DNA of 64,000 bases from Desulfospira joergensenii DSM 10085 (GCF_000420085.1 NZ_ATUG01000002.1:1178001-1242000), one strand, 5' to 3'; shown: positions 47,211-57,112, counted from the first letter of the stretch. Made by a program: numbers and translations. Notes: a model not told the origin generated them from the sequence alone.

Positions 47211-47238
47211 CTAAAATCAAATCCTGGGGAGAATAACC

Positions 47239-48132
47239 ATGACCAAAAAAATGAAACTGGGACTTCACACCTATACCCTGCACCTATGGGGCCTGGGTCA
47301 GAACTGGGGCATCCGGGCCGATCCCCGTCCAAAAGAGATTGATCTGTTCCGGCTCATGGATCTGGCGGTTGAATGGGGCCTGGACGGGCTTCACATCACC
47401 GGGTGCGATCTGGAGACCAAGGACGATGCCCGCCTGGAGCAGGTCAGGAAAGCGGCCAAGAATCATAACCTCTATCTGGAGTACAACTTTTCCCGGGATG
47501 AAGAATTCGATCCCAGGCTCACGGATAAGCTGGCCGACGGGATCGGCATCGCAGAAAAAATCGGGGCGGCCCTGGCCAAGCTCAGCCTGGATATCCGGCG
47601 GCCCCGGCCCCTTTACGGATCCTGTTTCCACCCCGAAGTCATGCGTCAGCTCTGCGATGCATACGATGAAATCCTGGAGGTTCTCCCCCTGCTGGAAAAA
47701 ACCGGCATCCAACTGGCCGTGGAAAACCATACGGAAACATTTGCAGAGGAAGTCCTCTGGCTCGTTAAAAGGATCAGCCATCCCCTGGTGGGGACCTGCG
47801 TGGATACAGTCAACTCCATGGGCGTGCTTGAGAATCCAGAGACAGCCGTGGAAAAACTGGCCCCCTTTGCCTTTTGCAATCATTTCTGTGATCATAAACT
47901 GACCCGGGACCAGTTCGGCATCCGGTTCCACGGCGTGGCCCTGGGCGACGGGGATATTGACTGCCGAAAGGTGTACAAGACCATCCGGGAACTTTCCCCC
48001 GCCGACCGCATCACCTTTGAGATCGAATGGGATATGGGGGAAGACAGCCTGGAGCAGGCCCGGGAAAAGGAGATGGATGCCTGCATCCGGTCCATCCGGT
48101 ATGCCCGGGAGGTTTTGAAGATAGGAGAATAA
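47239..48132 (+). CDS. Sugar phosphate isomerase/epimerase-like TIM barrel
   Basis: A 297-residue xylose-isomerase-like TIM barrel. Metal-ligand candidates are the Glu of LAVENHTETFAEE, the Asp of GTCVDTVNSMG, the His of NHFCDHKL and the Glu of ITFEIEWDMGED. The start reads LGLHTYTLHLWG. Substrate unknown; relatives act on sugars, inosose or hydroxypyruvate. It is a single gene under a sigma-54 promoter, with a shared terminator opposing the acyl-CoA dehydrogenase gene. Confidence 0.85.
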   Translation: MTKKMKLGLHTYTLHLWGLGQNWGIRADPRPKEIDLFRLMDLAVEWGLDGLHITGCDLETKDDARLEQVRKAAKNHNLYLEYNFSRDEEFDPRLTDKLADGIGIAEKIGAALAKLSLDIRRPRPLYGSCFHPEVMRQLCDAYDEILEVLPLLEKTGIQLAVENHTETFAEEVLWLVKRISHPLVGTCVDTVNSMGVLENPETAVEKLAPFAFCNHFCDHKLTRDQFGIRFHGVALGDGDIDCRKVYKTIRELSPADRITFEIEWDMGEDSLEQAREKEMDACIRSIRYAREVLKIGE

Positions 48133-48135
48133 AAT

Positions 48136-48387
48136 AGCGAGAACAGCTATATCAGCTGGAACAGCGAGAGCAGCGTGGGAAAGCGTTACGATTGCAGGAG
48201 GTTCTGAGTTAAGCGGAGTCAAGTTCGAGTCATGGGATGCTTTATCCCATTCCATAATCATTAAACAAAGCCCCTGGCTGCCATAATCCGTTTATAGGAG
48301 CCAGGGGCTTATATTTGTTCTGGACAGTTTCTACGGAAAACAGCCAAAGCAGTTCTCGCCGCTCTCGCTGTTCCAGCTGTTCTCGCT
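48136..48387. repeat. Inverted repeat flanking a terminator
   Basis: The 27 bases at 48361-48387 (complement starts AGCGAGAACAGCT) match 48136-48171 perfectly in inverted orientation except for a 9-base insertion ATATCAGCT in the left arm. The arms enclose the terminator at 48268. Confidence 0.85.
48268..48310. terminator. Bidirectional terminator
   Basis: AAGCCCCTGGCT (48268-48279) pairs perfectly with AGCCAGGGGCTT (48299-48310), 12 bp, between convergent genes. T-rich sequence follows on the plus strand and A-rich precedes it. Confidence 0.8.
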
Positions 48388-50201
48388 TAACTCGGAAACA
48401 TATCGTCCTCTATTTCCACCGTAACCGAACTGGTATTCATGAGTGCGTTAAACCGGCCCAGGGTAACGGGCAGCTGGGTCTCCACCCAGAACTGCAGGGA
48501 TTTGATCACGCCCCGGTAAAAGGATTTGTCCTTTTTCTTGGCTTTTTCCAGCTTGGTGGCGGCAGTGACGGCCCGCCACAGCAGGAGCCATGCCATGACC
48601 GCGTCACCTGTGGCATCCTGGAAGGGATGGGCATTGGCAAATGCGGAAAGGACCTTTTCGGACATGGCGGTCTGTCCCATGTGAACGGCCACCTCAGCCA
48701 GTTTGTTGACTGCTTCTTCCACTTTGGCGGCAAATCCTTTGAGTTCTTCAATCTGTTTGGCTTCGCCCAGGGTCTTCTGCATTTCGCCGAAGAGGTCCAT
48801 GATGGGCTTGCCCTTGTTCAGACCGAGTTTCCGGCCCAGAAGATCCATGGCCTGGATCCCGTTGGTGCCTTCATAGATCAGGGTGATCCGGCAGTCCCGG
48901 AGGAGCTGGGCCATGGGATATTCTTCAATGAAACCGTATCCGCCGTAAACCTGCATGCCCTGGGAACAGACCTCAAAGGCCCTGTCCGTGACATAGCCCT
49001 TGGCAATGGGGGTCAACACCTCCACAAATCCCTGAAATCTGTCTTTTTCTTCCTGGGAGGGGGCGATTCTGGCCATGTCTGCGCAGAACTGGACATAGTA
49101 GAGCAGGGTTCTCATGCCTTCCACATAGGTCTTCATCATCATGAGCTGACGCCGGACATCTGGATGGCGCATGATGGATACGGATTTGGCCTCCGGGTTC
49201 ATCATCTCCAGCAGGTCCTTGCCCTGAATCCGGTTCCGGGCATAGTCCAGGGCGTACATGTAAGCCGTGGTGGCGCAGGCAAATCCCTGGAATCCCACCA
49301 GACGGCGGGCTTCGTTCATCATCAGGAACATGGCCTTCATGCCCTTGTTCTCTTCACCCAGGAGGGTGCCGATGCAATTGCCCTTGGAGCCCAGGGCCAG
49401 GGAGCAGGTGGAGTTGCCGTGGATGCCCATTTTATGTTCAAGTCCGGTGCAGATGACGTCGTTGAATTCTCCCAGGGTTCCGTCTTCATTGACCCGGTAT
49501 TTGGGAACGAGGAACAGGGAAATCCCCCGGGTACCTTCCGGTGCGCCCTCGATCCTGGCCAGGACCGGATGGATGATGTTCTCTGCCAGATCGTGGTCGC
49601 CGCCGGATATGAAGATCTTTTCGCCGGTGATGGAGTAAGTTCCGTCTCCCTTGGGAACGGCCTTGGTGGTAAGTGCCCCCACATCGGACCCGGCCCCGGG
49701 TTCGGTGAGGAGCATGGTTCCGGTCCACTTGCCGGTGAACATATTTTTCAGGTAGGTTTCCTTCTGCTCTTTTGTCCCGAAGTTTTCCACCAGATGGCCG
49801 GCGCCCTGGGTGAGTCCGCCGTACATCATAAAGGGGTAGTTGGCCCCGTTAAAATATTCGGCAGCGGCCGAGGCCACGGTCCGGGGCATGCCCTGGCCCC
49901 CCCATTCCGGATCTTCCGTGGGCGCAAGCCATTCCCCCTCGTTGTAGAGTTCAAAGAGGCGTTTAAAGGAGTCCGGAGTGGTCACCACCCCGTCTTTGAG
50001 GGTACATCCCTGTTCATCTCCGTCTTTGCTGGCCGGCAGCAGTTCTTTGACTGCAAAGTTTCTGGCCTCTGAAATGATCAGGTCTATGGTTTTTTTATTG
50101 AAATCGGAAAAGTCCTCATGGATATTTGCAAGTTCTTCCGCCCTGAGCATTTCATGCATTACAAACTCAATGTCCCGCCTGTCGGAAATTACCTGTGCCA
50201 T
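48387..50201 (-). CDS. Acyl-CoA dehydrogenase
   Basis: A 604-residue FAD enzyme of beta-oxidation-type acyl-CoA oxidation, of the longer class with an extra C-terminal helical domain (about 470-604). Visible are LTEPGAGSDVGALTTKA (FAD/substrate region), YSITGEKIFISGG, and the catalytic Glu in ITLIYEGTNGIQAMDLLGR near 441. AGGAGG precedes the ATG. Its upstream region contains a perfect TGAATGA-type palindrome at 50415, a shape used by TetR-type fatty-acid repressors. Substrate chain length cannot be told. Confidence 0.93.
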   Translation of the reverse strand: MAQVISDRRDIEFVMHEMLRAEELANIHEDFSDFNKKTIDLIISEARNFAVKELLPASKDGDEQGCTLKDGVVTTPDSFKRLFELYNEGEWLAPTEDPEWGGQGMPRTVASAAAEYFNGANYPFMMYGGLTQGAGHLVENFGTKEQKETYLKNMFTGKWTGTMLLTEPGAGSDVGALTTKAVPKGDGTYSITGEKIFISGGDHDLAENIIHPVLARIEGAPEGTRGISLFLVPKYRVNEDGTLGEFNDVICTGLEHKMGIHGNSTCSLALGSKGNCIGTLLGEENKGMKAMFLMMNEARRLVGFQGFACATTAYMYALDYARNRIQGKDLLEMMNPEAKSVSIMRHPDVRRQLMMMKTYVEGMRTLLYYVQFCADMARIAPSQEEKDRFQGFVEVLTPIAKGYVTDRAFEVCSQGMQVYGGYGFIEEYPMAQLLRDCRITLIYEGTNGIQAMDLLGRKLGLNKGKPIMDLFGEMQKTLGEAKQIEELKGFAAKVEEAVNKLAEVAVHMGQTAMSEKVLSAFANAHPFQDATGDAVMAWLLLWRAVTAATKLEKAKKKDKSFYRGVIKSLQFWVETQLPVTLGRFNALMNTSSVTVEIEDDMFPS

Positions 50202-50512
50202 TTTAAAACCTCCTGAAAAATTTGGGTTTGCTATGGGTGTTTACATCCTGGATAGTGAATTTTCCTTCATCTGATTGATCCATGAATACACTGGAGTTCT
50301 TCATGGGGATCCTCTTGATTCCATATAACTTTTATACAATAAAAATAAAAGTTTAAATTTGTATCACCCACCTGTGAGTCCTGGTTCCTCCGGCAATAAC
50401 CCTGTTTATTAAAAATGAATGATCATTCATCTCATGTAATTTCCCATTAGTCAATGGTTTTTTTAGGAATTCTTTTGAAAAAACCGGATCATTCTGATAG
50501 GGATTCAGGACC
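50202..50512. other. Divergent promoter region, acyl-CoA dehydrogenase / DUF523
   Basis: AT-rich control region with no gene; contains the palindrome at 50415-50430. Confidence 0.6.
50415..50430. promoter_or_regulatory. Perfect 16-bp palindrome, candidate TetR/FadR operator
   Basis: ATGAATGATCATTCAT is a perfect palindrome, 83 bases before the DUF523 gene and 214 before the acyl-CoA dehydrogenase gene on the other strand. It resembles TGAATGA/TCATTCA boxes bound by TetR-type fatty-acid repressors. No such repressor gene is in the window. Confidence 0.5.
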
Positions 50513-50998
50513 ATGGAAAAAATCCTAATCTCTGCCTGCCTGGCAGGGGACCGGGTCCGATACGACGGGCGCCTGGCCCCTCTGGACCATCCCCTGATCC
50601 GGGAATGGAAAAAACAAGGCCGCCTGGTCCGGTTCTGTCCGGAAATGGAAGGGGGACTTCCCATGCCAAGGCCCCCGGCCGAAATTCTCCGGGGGCCCGG
50701 GGCAGGGGGGCTGGATGGAAAGATCCGGATAAAAACCGTTCAGGGAGAAGATGTGACCCGGGCCTTTATCAAAGGGGCTGAGCTTGCCCTGGCACTGATT
50801 CTCCGGAAGAACATCTCTGTTGCCCTGTTAAAGGATAAAAGCCCGTCCTGCGGCAGCTCCCGGGTGTATGACGGGAAATTCAGGGGGCGATTGATCCCGG
50901 GCATGGGGACAACCTCAGCCCTGCTGGACAGATTCGGAGTCCGGGTTTTTTCAGAAACCCAACTGGAGGCGCTTAACCTGTTCCTGAAATCCGGGTAA
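50513..50998 (+). CDS. DUF523 protein
   Basis: A 161-residue DUF523 protein with all family blocks: ISACLAGDRVRYDG, FCPEMEGGLPMPRPP, LKDKSPSCGSSRVYDGKF and GMGTTSALLDRFG. The two conserved cysteines (residues about 9 and 43) and the SPSCG cysteine suggest metal or thiol chemistry, but the function is not established. TCAGGA lies before the ATG. Monocistronic and divergent from the acyl-CoA dehydrogenase gene. Confidence 0.93.
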   Translation: MEKILISACLAGDRVRYDGRLAPLDHPLIREWKKQGRLVRFCPEMEGGLPMPRPPAEILRGPGAGGLDGKIRIKTVQGEDVTRAFIKGAELALALILRKNISVALLKDKSPSCGSSRVYDGKFRGRLIPGMGTTSALLDRFGVRVFSETQLEALNLFLKSG

Positions 50999-51549
50999 TG
51001 AATTTTTACGCTTTTCATGGGGATTTGAGGACCATTTTATCGTCCTAACAATTCTCTCATTATCGTTACTTTCGTCGTTGAGAAAAAAAGGAATCAAACT
51101 TATTTTGCCAGACGGGAGTCGTAATCCACCACAAGGAGAAATGGTATTGTCTTTACAGAATAAAGATGGCCTTGGTACTCAATGCCTGTGGGATATGGCC
51201 GGGTGACCGGGGCAGGATCATAGAATAAAAAGGCTTTCCGGCCTGTGAATAGAAAATGAGAGGGAATAAAGTATCGAACGGATTGGAATTCCTCTTGAAT
51301 TGATGTCCTTGAATTGCTCTGGACATGTTAGAATTTTGTTGTATAATGGCACAAACGAGATATCCGGAGCTGTTTAAAAAAAGGTTTTCAAGTGACAGAT
51401 GCCTTTTTTCTTGACCGGTCTGTCCAAATGTAAATAGATAGTTTGTCAAACGCCGAATCCAAAAAATTATTGTACTATATATTTGCGGATTCCCGAAAGG
51501 TTGTAATGCCACTTATAATATTAACTTATTTTTTTGAGGAGAGAGAAAG
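50999..51549. other. Long leader region upstream of the peptide-transport operon
   Basis: No gene supported. A 21-codon frame at 51142 has AAGGAG upstream but resembles nothing known. A promoter candidate at 51320 would give a leader of about 195 bases. Confidence 0.5.
51320..51347 (+). promoter_or_regulatory. Candidate sigma-70 promoter of the peptide operon
   Basis: TGGACA (51320-51325) and a perfect TATAAT (51342-51347), spacer 16 bases. Confidence 0.5.
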
Positions 51550-53145
51550 ATGAAATGGACTAGATTTTTGTCTGCCGCCAGCCTTGTCCTTTTGGTATGC
51601 CTGCTTGCCGCAACGGTTCAGGCCAAGACTTTTGTTTACTGCTCGGAAGGCAGTCCGGAAGGTTTTACCCCGGCCCTTTACACAGCAGGTACGACATTTG
51701 ATGCGACATCCAAAAATGTTTTTGACCGGCTCGCGCTTTTTGAACGCGGAACCACCAAAATCATTCCCGGACTGGCTACATCCTGGGATGTATCTACTGA
51801 CGGTACCGTCTATACCTTTCACCTGAGAAAAGGGGTTGATTTCCATTCCACGAAATTTTTTACACCCACCCGTCAGTTCAATGCAGACGACGTCATTTTT
51901 TCCTTTATGCGTCAATTCGATAAGAATCATCCCTACAACAAAGTTTCCGGCGGTTCCTATGAATACTTCACCGGCATGGGCATGCCGGAGCTGATCAAAT
52001 CCATAGAGAAAAAGGATGACTATACGGTGGTTTTTACCTTAAACAAACCGGAAGCACCTTTTATCGCCAACCTGGGCATGGACTTTGCTTCCATCCATTC
52101 CGCAGAATTCGCAGATCAGATGCTCAAGGCCGGAACCCCTGAAGAATTCGACCAGAAACCCGTCGGAACCGGCCCTTTTAAGTTTGTTTCCTATCAAAAG
52201 GATTCCATGATCCGCTACGAAGCCCATGACACTTACTGGATGGGCCGTGCCAAGATAGATAAACTGGTTTTCTCCATTACACCGGACGCATCGGTTCGTT
52301 ATGCAAAGCTGAAAGCCGGTGAATGTCATCTGATGCCCTATCCCAATCCCGCGGATTTGGATCAGATGCGAAAAGACCCCAAGATCAACCTGATGGAGCA
52401 GGAAGGCCTGAACGTTGGATATCTGGCCTTTAACGTTACGAAGAAGGAATTCAGCGATGTGCGGGTCCGCCAGGCTTTGAGCATGGCCATTAATAAACAG
52501 GCCATTATCGATGCGGTTTTCCAGGGCGCGGGCAAAATCGCCAAAAATCCCATCCCGCCTACCATCTGGTCGTACAACGATCAGGTCAAAGATTATTCCT
52601 ACGACGTGGCAACAGCCAAAAAACTGTTGGCAGAAGCAGGATACCCCAACGGGTTTGAGACCGATATCTGGGCCATGCCTGTACAGCGCCCCTACAATCC
52701 CAATGCAAGAAGAATGGCTGAAATTATCCAGGAAGACTGGTCAAAAGTCGGGGTCAAAGCCAAGATTGTCTCCTATGAATGGGGGGAGTACCTCAAACGT
52801 TCCATGAACGCCGAACACTCCACCGTGCTCCTGGGCTGGACCGGAGACAATGGAGATCCGGACAACTTCATGGCCGTACTTCTCGGTTGTGACGCCGTCG
52901 GCTCATCCAACCGTTCCCAGTGGTGCTACAAACCCTTTGATGACCTGCTCAAGAAGGCCAAGCTGACAGCTGACATCAAGGAAAGAACCCGGCTCTATGA
53001 AGAGGCCCAGCTGATTTTCAAGGAACAGGCCCCCTGGGTGACCATTGCCCATTCTGTGGTATTCGAACCCATGAGTAAAAACGTTGTCAACTACAAAATT
53101 GACCCCTTTGGCGGTCATATTTTTTACGGCGTGGATCTGAAATAA
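51550..53145 (+). CDS. Peptide ABC transporter binding protein (DppA/OppA family)
   Basis: Periplasmic family-5 solute-binding protein of 531 residues with a cleavable signal peptide (cut probably after ATVQA at about 25). Family blocks are FVYCSEGSPEGFTPALY at the mature start, VYTFHLRKGVDFHS, KPVGTGPFKF and VRVRQALSMAINKQAI. The closest general pattern is dipeptide-binding DppA. GAGGAGAG precedes the ATG. First gene of an eight-gene operon; a strong hairpin after its stop (53171) probably stabilises its portion of the mRNA so that it is made in excess. Confidence 0.95.
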   Translation: MKWTRFLSAASLVLLVCLLAATVQAKTFVYCSEGSPEGFTPALYTAGTTFDATSKNVFDRLALFERGTTKIIPGLATSWDVSTDGTVYTFHLRKGVDFHSTKFFTPTRQFNADDVIFSFMRQFDKNHPYNKVSGGSYEYFTGMGMPELIKSIEKKDDYTVVFTLNKPEAPFIANLGMDFASIHSAEFADQMLKAGTPEEFDQKPVGTGPFKFVSYQKDSMIRYEAHDTYWMGRAKIDKLVFSITPDASVRYAKLKAGECHLMPYPNPADLDQMRKDPKINLMEQEGLNVGYLAFNVTKKEFSDVRVRQALSMAINKQAIIDAVFQGAGKIAKNPIPPTIWSYNDQVKDYSYDVATAKKLLAEAGYPNGFETDIWAMPVQRPYNPNARRMAEIIQEDWSKVGVKAKIVSYEWGEYLKRSMNAEHSTVLLGWTGDNGDPDNFMAVLLGCDAVGSSNRSQWCYKPFDDLLKKAKLTADIKERTRLYEEAQLIFKEQAPWVTIAHSVVFEPMSKNVVNYKIDPFGGHIFYGVDLK

Positions 53146-53170
53146 TCAAGTTGGTTTAAAATGATAGCGG

Positions 53171-53197
53171 CGGTACGGCTGACTTATTGCCGTACCG
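53171..53197 (+). terminator. Intercistronic hairpin after the binding-protein gene
   Basis: CGGTACGGC (53171-53179) pairs perfectly with GCCGTACCG (53189-53197). There is no strong T-tract, so a partial attenuator or 3' stabiliser rather than a full terminator. Confidence 0.7.
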
Positions 53198-53227
53198 TCC
53201 CCTTTATGTGAAGACGACGGTTTTATC

Positions 53228-54238
53228 ATGATTCAATTTTTTTTAAGACGGTTCTCCCATATTGTTCCCGCTTTTTTCGGTGTCACTCTCCTGACGTTTT
53301 CGCTGATTCACCTGATTCCGGGAGACCCTGTGGAACTCCGGGCAGGGGAACGGGGGATTGATCCGGCCCGGCATGCGGCCATGAGGGCTGAAATGGGCCT
53401 GGACAAACCCCTGTATGAACAGTATCTCAAGTATATCGGCGGTGTTTTCAAAGGAGACCTGGGCCGGTCTTTTGTGACCAAAAAACCGGTTCTGGAAGAA
53501 TTTTTGACCCTGTTTCCGGCAACCCTTGAACTGTCGTTCTGCGCCATGATTTTTGCCATCCTGGTGGGACTGCCCGCCGGGGTGATTGCCGGGGTCAAGC
53601 GGGGCACCGTTTTTGATCATACAGTCATGGGGGTTTCTTTGACCGGCTATTCCATGCCGATTTTCTGGTGGGGTCTTTTAATGATTCTGTTTTTTTCGGT
53701 CCATCTGGGCTGGACTCCGGTATCCGGCAGACTGTCCGCTCTTTACTGGATCGATGCCGATACCGGTTTCATGCTCATCGATGCCCTGAGATCCGATGAA
53801 AAGGGAGCCTTTATATCGGCGTTGAGTCATCTGATTCTGCCCTCCATTGTCCTGGGCACCATTCCCCTGGCGGTTGTCGCCAGGATGACCCGTTCTGCCA
53901 TGCTGGAGGTGTTGCAGGAAGACTATGTCCGGACTGCCAGGGCCAAGGGACTGGCCCCGGGGCGGGTGATCATGGTCCATGCCCTTCGGAACGCCCTGAT
54001 CCCCGTTATTACGGTCATCGGACTCCAGACAGGAGTGCTGCTGGCCGGTGCCATTCTGACCGAGACCATTTTTGCATGGCCCGGCATAGGGAAATGGATA
54101 CTGGAATCCATCAGACGGCGGGATTATCCCGCCATACAGGGCGGGATCCTGATCATCGCCACCCTGATTATCTTTGTCAATCTGGGGGTGGATCTTCTTT
54201 ACGGTATCATCAATCCCCGCATTCGATACAACCGGTAG
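53228..54238 (+). CDS. Peptide ABC transporter permease (DppB-like)
   Basis: Inner-membrane permease of 336 residues. The N-terminus FLRRFSHIVPAFFGVTLLTF and the LIHLIPGDPVELRAGERG loop are DppB hallmarks. The ATPase-contacting loop reads RTARAKGLAPGRVIMVHALRN. About six hydrophobic segments. It pairs with the DppC-like gene ten bases downstream. Confidence 0.95.
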   Translation: MIQFFLRRFSHIVPAFFGVTLLTFSLIHLIPGDPVELRAGERGIDPARHAAMRAEMGLDKPLYEQYLKYIGGVFKGDLGRSFVTKKPVLEEFLTLFPATLELSFCAMIFAILVGLPAGVIAGVKRGTVFDHTVMGVSLTGYSMPIFWWGLLMILFFSVHLGWTPVSGRLSALYWIDADTGFMLIDALRSDEKGAFISALSHLILPSIVLGTIPLAVVARMTRSAMLEVLQEDYVRTARAKGLAPGRVIMVHALRNALIPVITVIGLQTGVLLAGAILTETIFAWPGIGKWILESIRRRDYPAIQGGILIIATLIIFVNLGVDLLYGIINPRIRYNR

Positions 54239-54247
54239 GAATATAAG

Positions 54248-55147
54248 ATGAGTGAAACACAAACCCCGTCCCAGAACAGTCTCGCGCCGCCGCATCCCTT
54301 GAAAGAGTTCTGGATCTATTTCAGCGAAAACAAGGGTGCGGTTCTGGGGCTTTATGTTATTCTTTTTGCAATCCTTGTTGCGGTATTTGCGGATTACCTA
54401 GCACCGCACAGCCCCTTTGATCAATACAGGGACGCCATTCTCCAAGCCCCGTCCTGGATGGAAGGCGGCACCACCAAGTTTTTTCTTGGTACAGATGACG
54501 TGGGCAGAGATATCATGTCCCGCCTGATTTACGGGGCAAGGCTCAGTCTCCTTGTGGGGGTCATCGTGGTTACCATTTCTCTTGCCGCCGGAATTATCCT
54601 CGGAGTAACCGTCGGTTATATCGGCGGATTCTATGAAGTTGTTGTCATGCGGCTCATGGACATTATCCTGGCCCTGCCCAGCCTGCTTCTGGCCCTGGCC
54701 ATTGTCGCCATCCTGGGTCCGAGTCTTCGGAACGCCATTCTGGCCATTGCTGTCGTTGTTCTGCCCCATTACGTAAGGTTGACAAGGGCGGCGGTGATTT
54801 CGGAAAAAAGTAAGGATTATGTCACCGCATCCCGGGTCTGCGGATCAGGTCCTTTCAGGATGATGTTTGCCGTTCTTTTACCCAATTGCATGGCACCCCT
54901 GATTGTCCAGGCCACTCTCGGTTTTTCCACTGCGATTCTGGATGCGGCTTATCTGGGATTCCTGGGCATGGGAGCCCAGCCGCCCACACCCGAATGGGGT
55001 GCCATGCTGGCCAATGCCCTCCAATTTGTCCAGAGGGCCTGGTGGGTGGTCACCTTTCCCGGGCTTGCCATCCTTTTGACCGTGCTGGCATTTAACCTGG
55101 CCGGAGACGGACTCCGGGACGCCCTGGATCCAAAGATGAAACGGTAA
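54248..55147 (+). CDS. Peptide ABC transporter permease (DppC-like)
   Basis: A 299-residue inner-membrane permease. The short cytoplasmic N-terminus is followed by AVLGLYVILFAILVAVFADY; LGTDDVGRDIMSRLIYGARL and the EAA-like loop ASRVCGSGPFRMMFAVLLPN are the DppC signatures. It completes the channel with the preceding permease. Confidence 0.95.
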   Translation: MSETQTPSQNSLAPPHPLKEFWIYFSENKGAVLGLYVILFAILVAVFADYLAPHSPFDQYRDAILQAPSWMEGGTTKFFLGTDDVGRDIMSRLIYGARLSLLVGVIVVTISLAAGIILGVTVGYIGGFYEVVVMRLMDIILALPSLLLALAIVAILGPSLRNAILAIAVVVLPHYVRLTRAAVISEKSKDYVTASRVCGSGPFRMMFAVLLPNCMAPLIVQATLGFSTAILDAAYLGFLGMGAQPPTPEWGAMLANALQFVQRAWWVVTFPGLAILLTVLAFNLAGDGLRDALDPKMKR

Positions 55148-55170
55148 GTTTAGGTATATAAGAAAAAAAT

Positions 55171-56142
55171 ATGAGTCAGATTTTAAAGATAAAGAAATTA
55201 TCCGTTGATTTTGACGGGTTCAAGGCAGTAGACGATGTGGAATTGTCCCTGGATGCCGGAAAAGTACTTGGAATAGTGGGGGAATCCGGTTCCGGAAAAA
55301 GTGTTACCCAGCTGGCCCTCATGGGACTGATCCCCTATCCCGGTATCATCAAAGCAGAGCAGCTCGTTTTTAAAGGCCGTGACCTTCTGACCCTGCCCGA
55401 TAAAGAAAAACGCCGGATCACGGGAAGGGAAATCGCCATGATCTTTCAGGAGCCCATGACCAGCCTCAATCCTTGTTTTACGGTTGAATTCCAGCTTGTG
55501 GAGGCCCTGAAGGTCCATGAGGGCGGTTCAAAAAAGGATTTGCACCACAGGGCCGTGGAACTGCTTCAGCAGGTGGGAATTCCGGCACCGGAAGACCGGA
55601 TGAAGAGCTTTCCCCACCAGCTGTCCGGAGGCATCAGCCAGCGGGTGATGATTGCCATGGCCATTGCCTGTAATCCGACCCTTTTGATTGCAGATGAACC
55701 CACCACGGCCCTGGACGTTACCATCCAGGCTCAGATTCTGGATCTTCTGATTGGCCTGCAGAAAAAGAACAATATGGCCCTGATTCTGATTACCCACGAC
55801 ATGGCCGTGATTGCAGAAACGGTTGAGGATGTTGTGGTCATGTACGCCGGCCAGGTGGTGGAAAAAAATACGGTCGACAATATGTTTTCTGCCCCGCGCC
55901 ATCCCTATACGGAAGCTCTTTTGAACTCTCTGCCGGAACGAAATGTCGATTCAAAACGCCTGCCCACCATTCCCGGGGTGGTTCCGGGGAAATATGACCG
56001 GCCCACAGGGTGCCTGTTTCATCCCAGATGCAAATATGCAAAAGAGAAATGTGCATCTGTAAATCCTGAACTGGTTAAGGAAGGCCAGAGTGCGTTCAGA
56101 TGCCATTTCCCTCTTGTCAACGGAGTCCCGCAATATGAATGA
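55171..56142 (+). CDS. Peptide ABC transporter ATPase (DppD-like)
   Basis: A 323-residue ATPase: Walker [11 protein letters not shown]-loop [14 protein letters not shown], signature [12 protein letters not shown], Walker [13 protein letters not shown], and the C-terminal oligopeptide/dipeptide extension with cysteines ([15 protein letters not shown]) that in DppD/OppD relatives can hold an iron-sulfur cluster. It overlaps the next ATPase gene by eight bases. Confidence 0.95.
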   Translation: MSQILKIKKLSVDFDGFKAVDDVELSLDAGKVLGIVGESGSGKSVTQLALMGLIPYPGIIKAEQLVFKGRDLLTLPDKEKRRITGREIAMIFQEPMTSLNPCFTVEFQLVEALKVHEGGSKKDLHHRAVELLQQVGIPAPEDRMKSFPHQLSGGISQRVMIAMAIACNPTLLIADEPTTALDVTIQAQILDLLIGLQKKNNMALILITHDMAVIAETVEDVVVMYAGQVVEKNTVDNMFSAPRHPYTEALLNSLPERNVDSKRLPTIPGVVPGKYDRPTGCLFHPRCKYAKEKCASVNPELVKEGQSAFRCHFPLVNGVPQYE

Positions 56143-57112
56143 AAAGACCATTATTAAGGCCACAGAGCTTGCAAAATACTATACGATAAGGGAAGGGATG
56201 CTCATTAAGAGATCCTTGACCCTGAAGGCCTTGGACGGGGCAAGCTTTAATATCAAGCCTGGGAAAACTTTTTCCGTGGTCGGGGAATCCGGGTGCGGAA
56301 AATCCACCCTGGCCAGGCTGATCACCATGATCGAACGCCCCACTGCCGGGGATTTTGAGGTGGGCGGCATCAATGCCGTCACAGGGACTTCCCAGGAGAT
56401 GAAAGCCCTGAGAAAAAAGGTCCAGATCGTATTTCAGGATCCTTATGGCTCCCTGAACCCCAGGAAAAAAATTGGATCAATTTTGGAAGAGCCGTTGAAA
56501 ATAAATACGGATTTAAACCGGGAAGAACGGCGGGAACAGTCGCTGGCTATCATGGGAAAGGTGGGCTTGAGCCCTGAGCAGTACCGACGGTATCCCCACA
56601 TGTTTTCAGGGGGACAGCGTCAGCGGATTGCCGTGGCCCGGGCCCTGATGCTCAATCCGGACCTGGTGGTGGCGGATGAACCGGTATCGGCACTGGATGT
56701 GTCTGTCCAGGCCCAGGCCTTGAACCTGCTCATGGATCTCCAGGAGGAAATGAACCTGGCCTATCTGTTCATCTCCCACGACCTGAGCGTGGTCAGGCTG
56801 ATTTCGGACGAGATCATGGTCATGTATCTGGGACGACCCGTGGAGCAGGGTAAAAAGGAAGTGATTTTTGAAAATCCCCTCCATCCCTATACCATGGCGC
56901 TTCTGGCCGCTACGCCCCACGTGGATAAAAAGGCCCGGAAAAAGCGGATTCTGCTCAAGGGAGAGATCCCGTCTCCCCTGGATCCGCCGCCGGGCTGTAC
57001 CTTTCATTTAAGGTGCAATTACATGACGAATCTATGCAGGGAAAACCAGCCCAGGTTGAGGGTTGTCGGGGAAAGGCAGGTGGCCTGCCACCATGCTGAA
57101 AAATTCTGCTGA
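56135..57112 (+). CDS. Peptide ABC transporter ATPase (DppF-like)
   Basis: A 325-residue ATPase from ATG 56135, which lies inside the end of the DppD-like gene (ATGAATGA junction); the frame extends to 56090 without a better start. Walker [11 protein letters not shown]-loop [12 protein letters not shown], signature [12 protein letters not shown], Walker [13 protein letters not shown], and the C-terminal [14 protein letters not shown] cysteines are present. Confidence 0.94.
   Translation: MNEKTIIKATELAKYYTIREGMLIKRSLTLKALDGASFNIKPGKTFSVVGESGCGKSTLARLITMIERPTAGDFEVGGINAVTGTSQEMKALRKKVQIVFQDPYGSLNPRKKIGSILEEPLKINTDLNREERREQSLAIMGKVGLSPEQYRRYPHMFSGGQRQRIAVARALMLNPDLVVADEPVSALDVSVQAQALNLLMDLQEEMNLAYLFISHDLSVVRLISDEIMVMYLGRPVEQGKKEVIFENPLHPYTMALLAATPHVDKKARKKRILLKGEIPSPLDPPPGCTFHLRCNYMTNLCRENQPRLRVVGERQVACHHAEKFC

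Larger units (their letters stand above)
46751..47238. other. Intergenic stretch with sigma-54 promoter and palindrome
   Basis: No gene supported. It contains a sigma-54 promoter at 47032 and a 140-base palindromic element at 47071-47210 between that promoter and the next gene. Confidence 0.65.

Noticed and set aside
48315-50072. 585-codon frame opposite the acyl-CoA dehydrogenase
   Set aside because: Antisense shadow of a well-recognised enzyme; its translation is low-complexity and Gly/His-rich.
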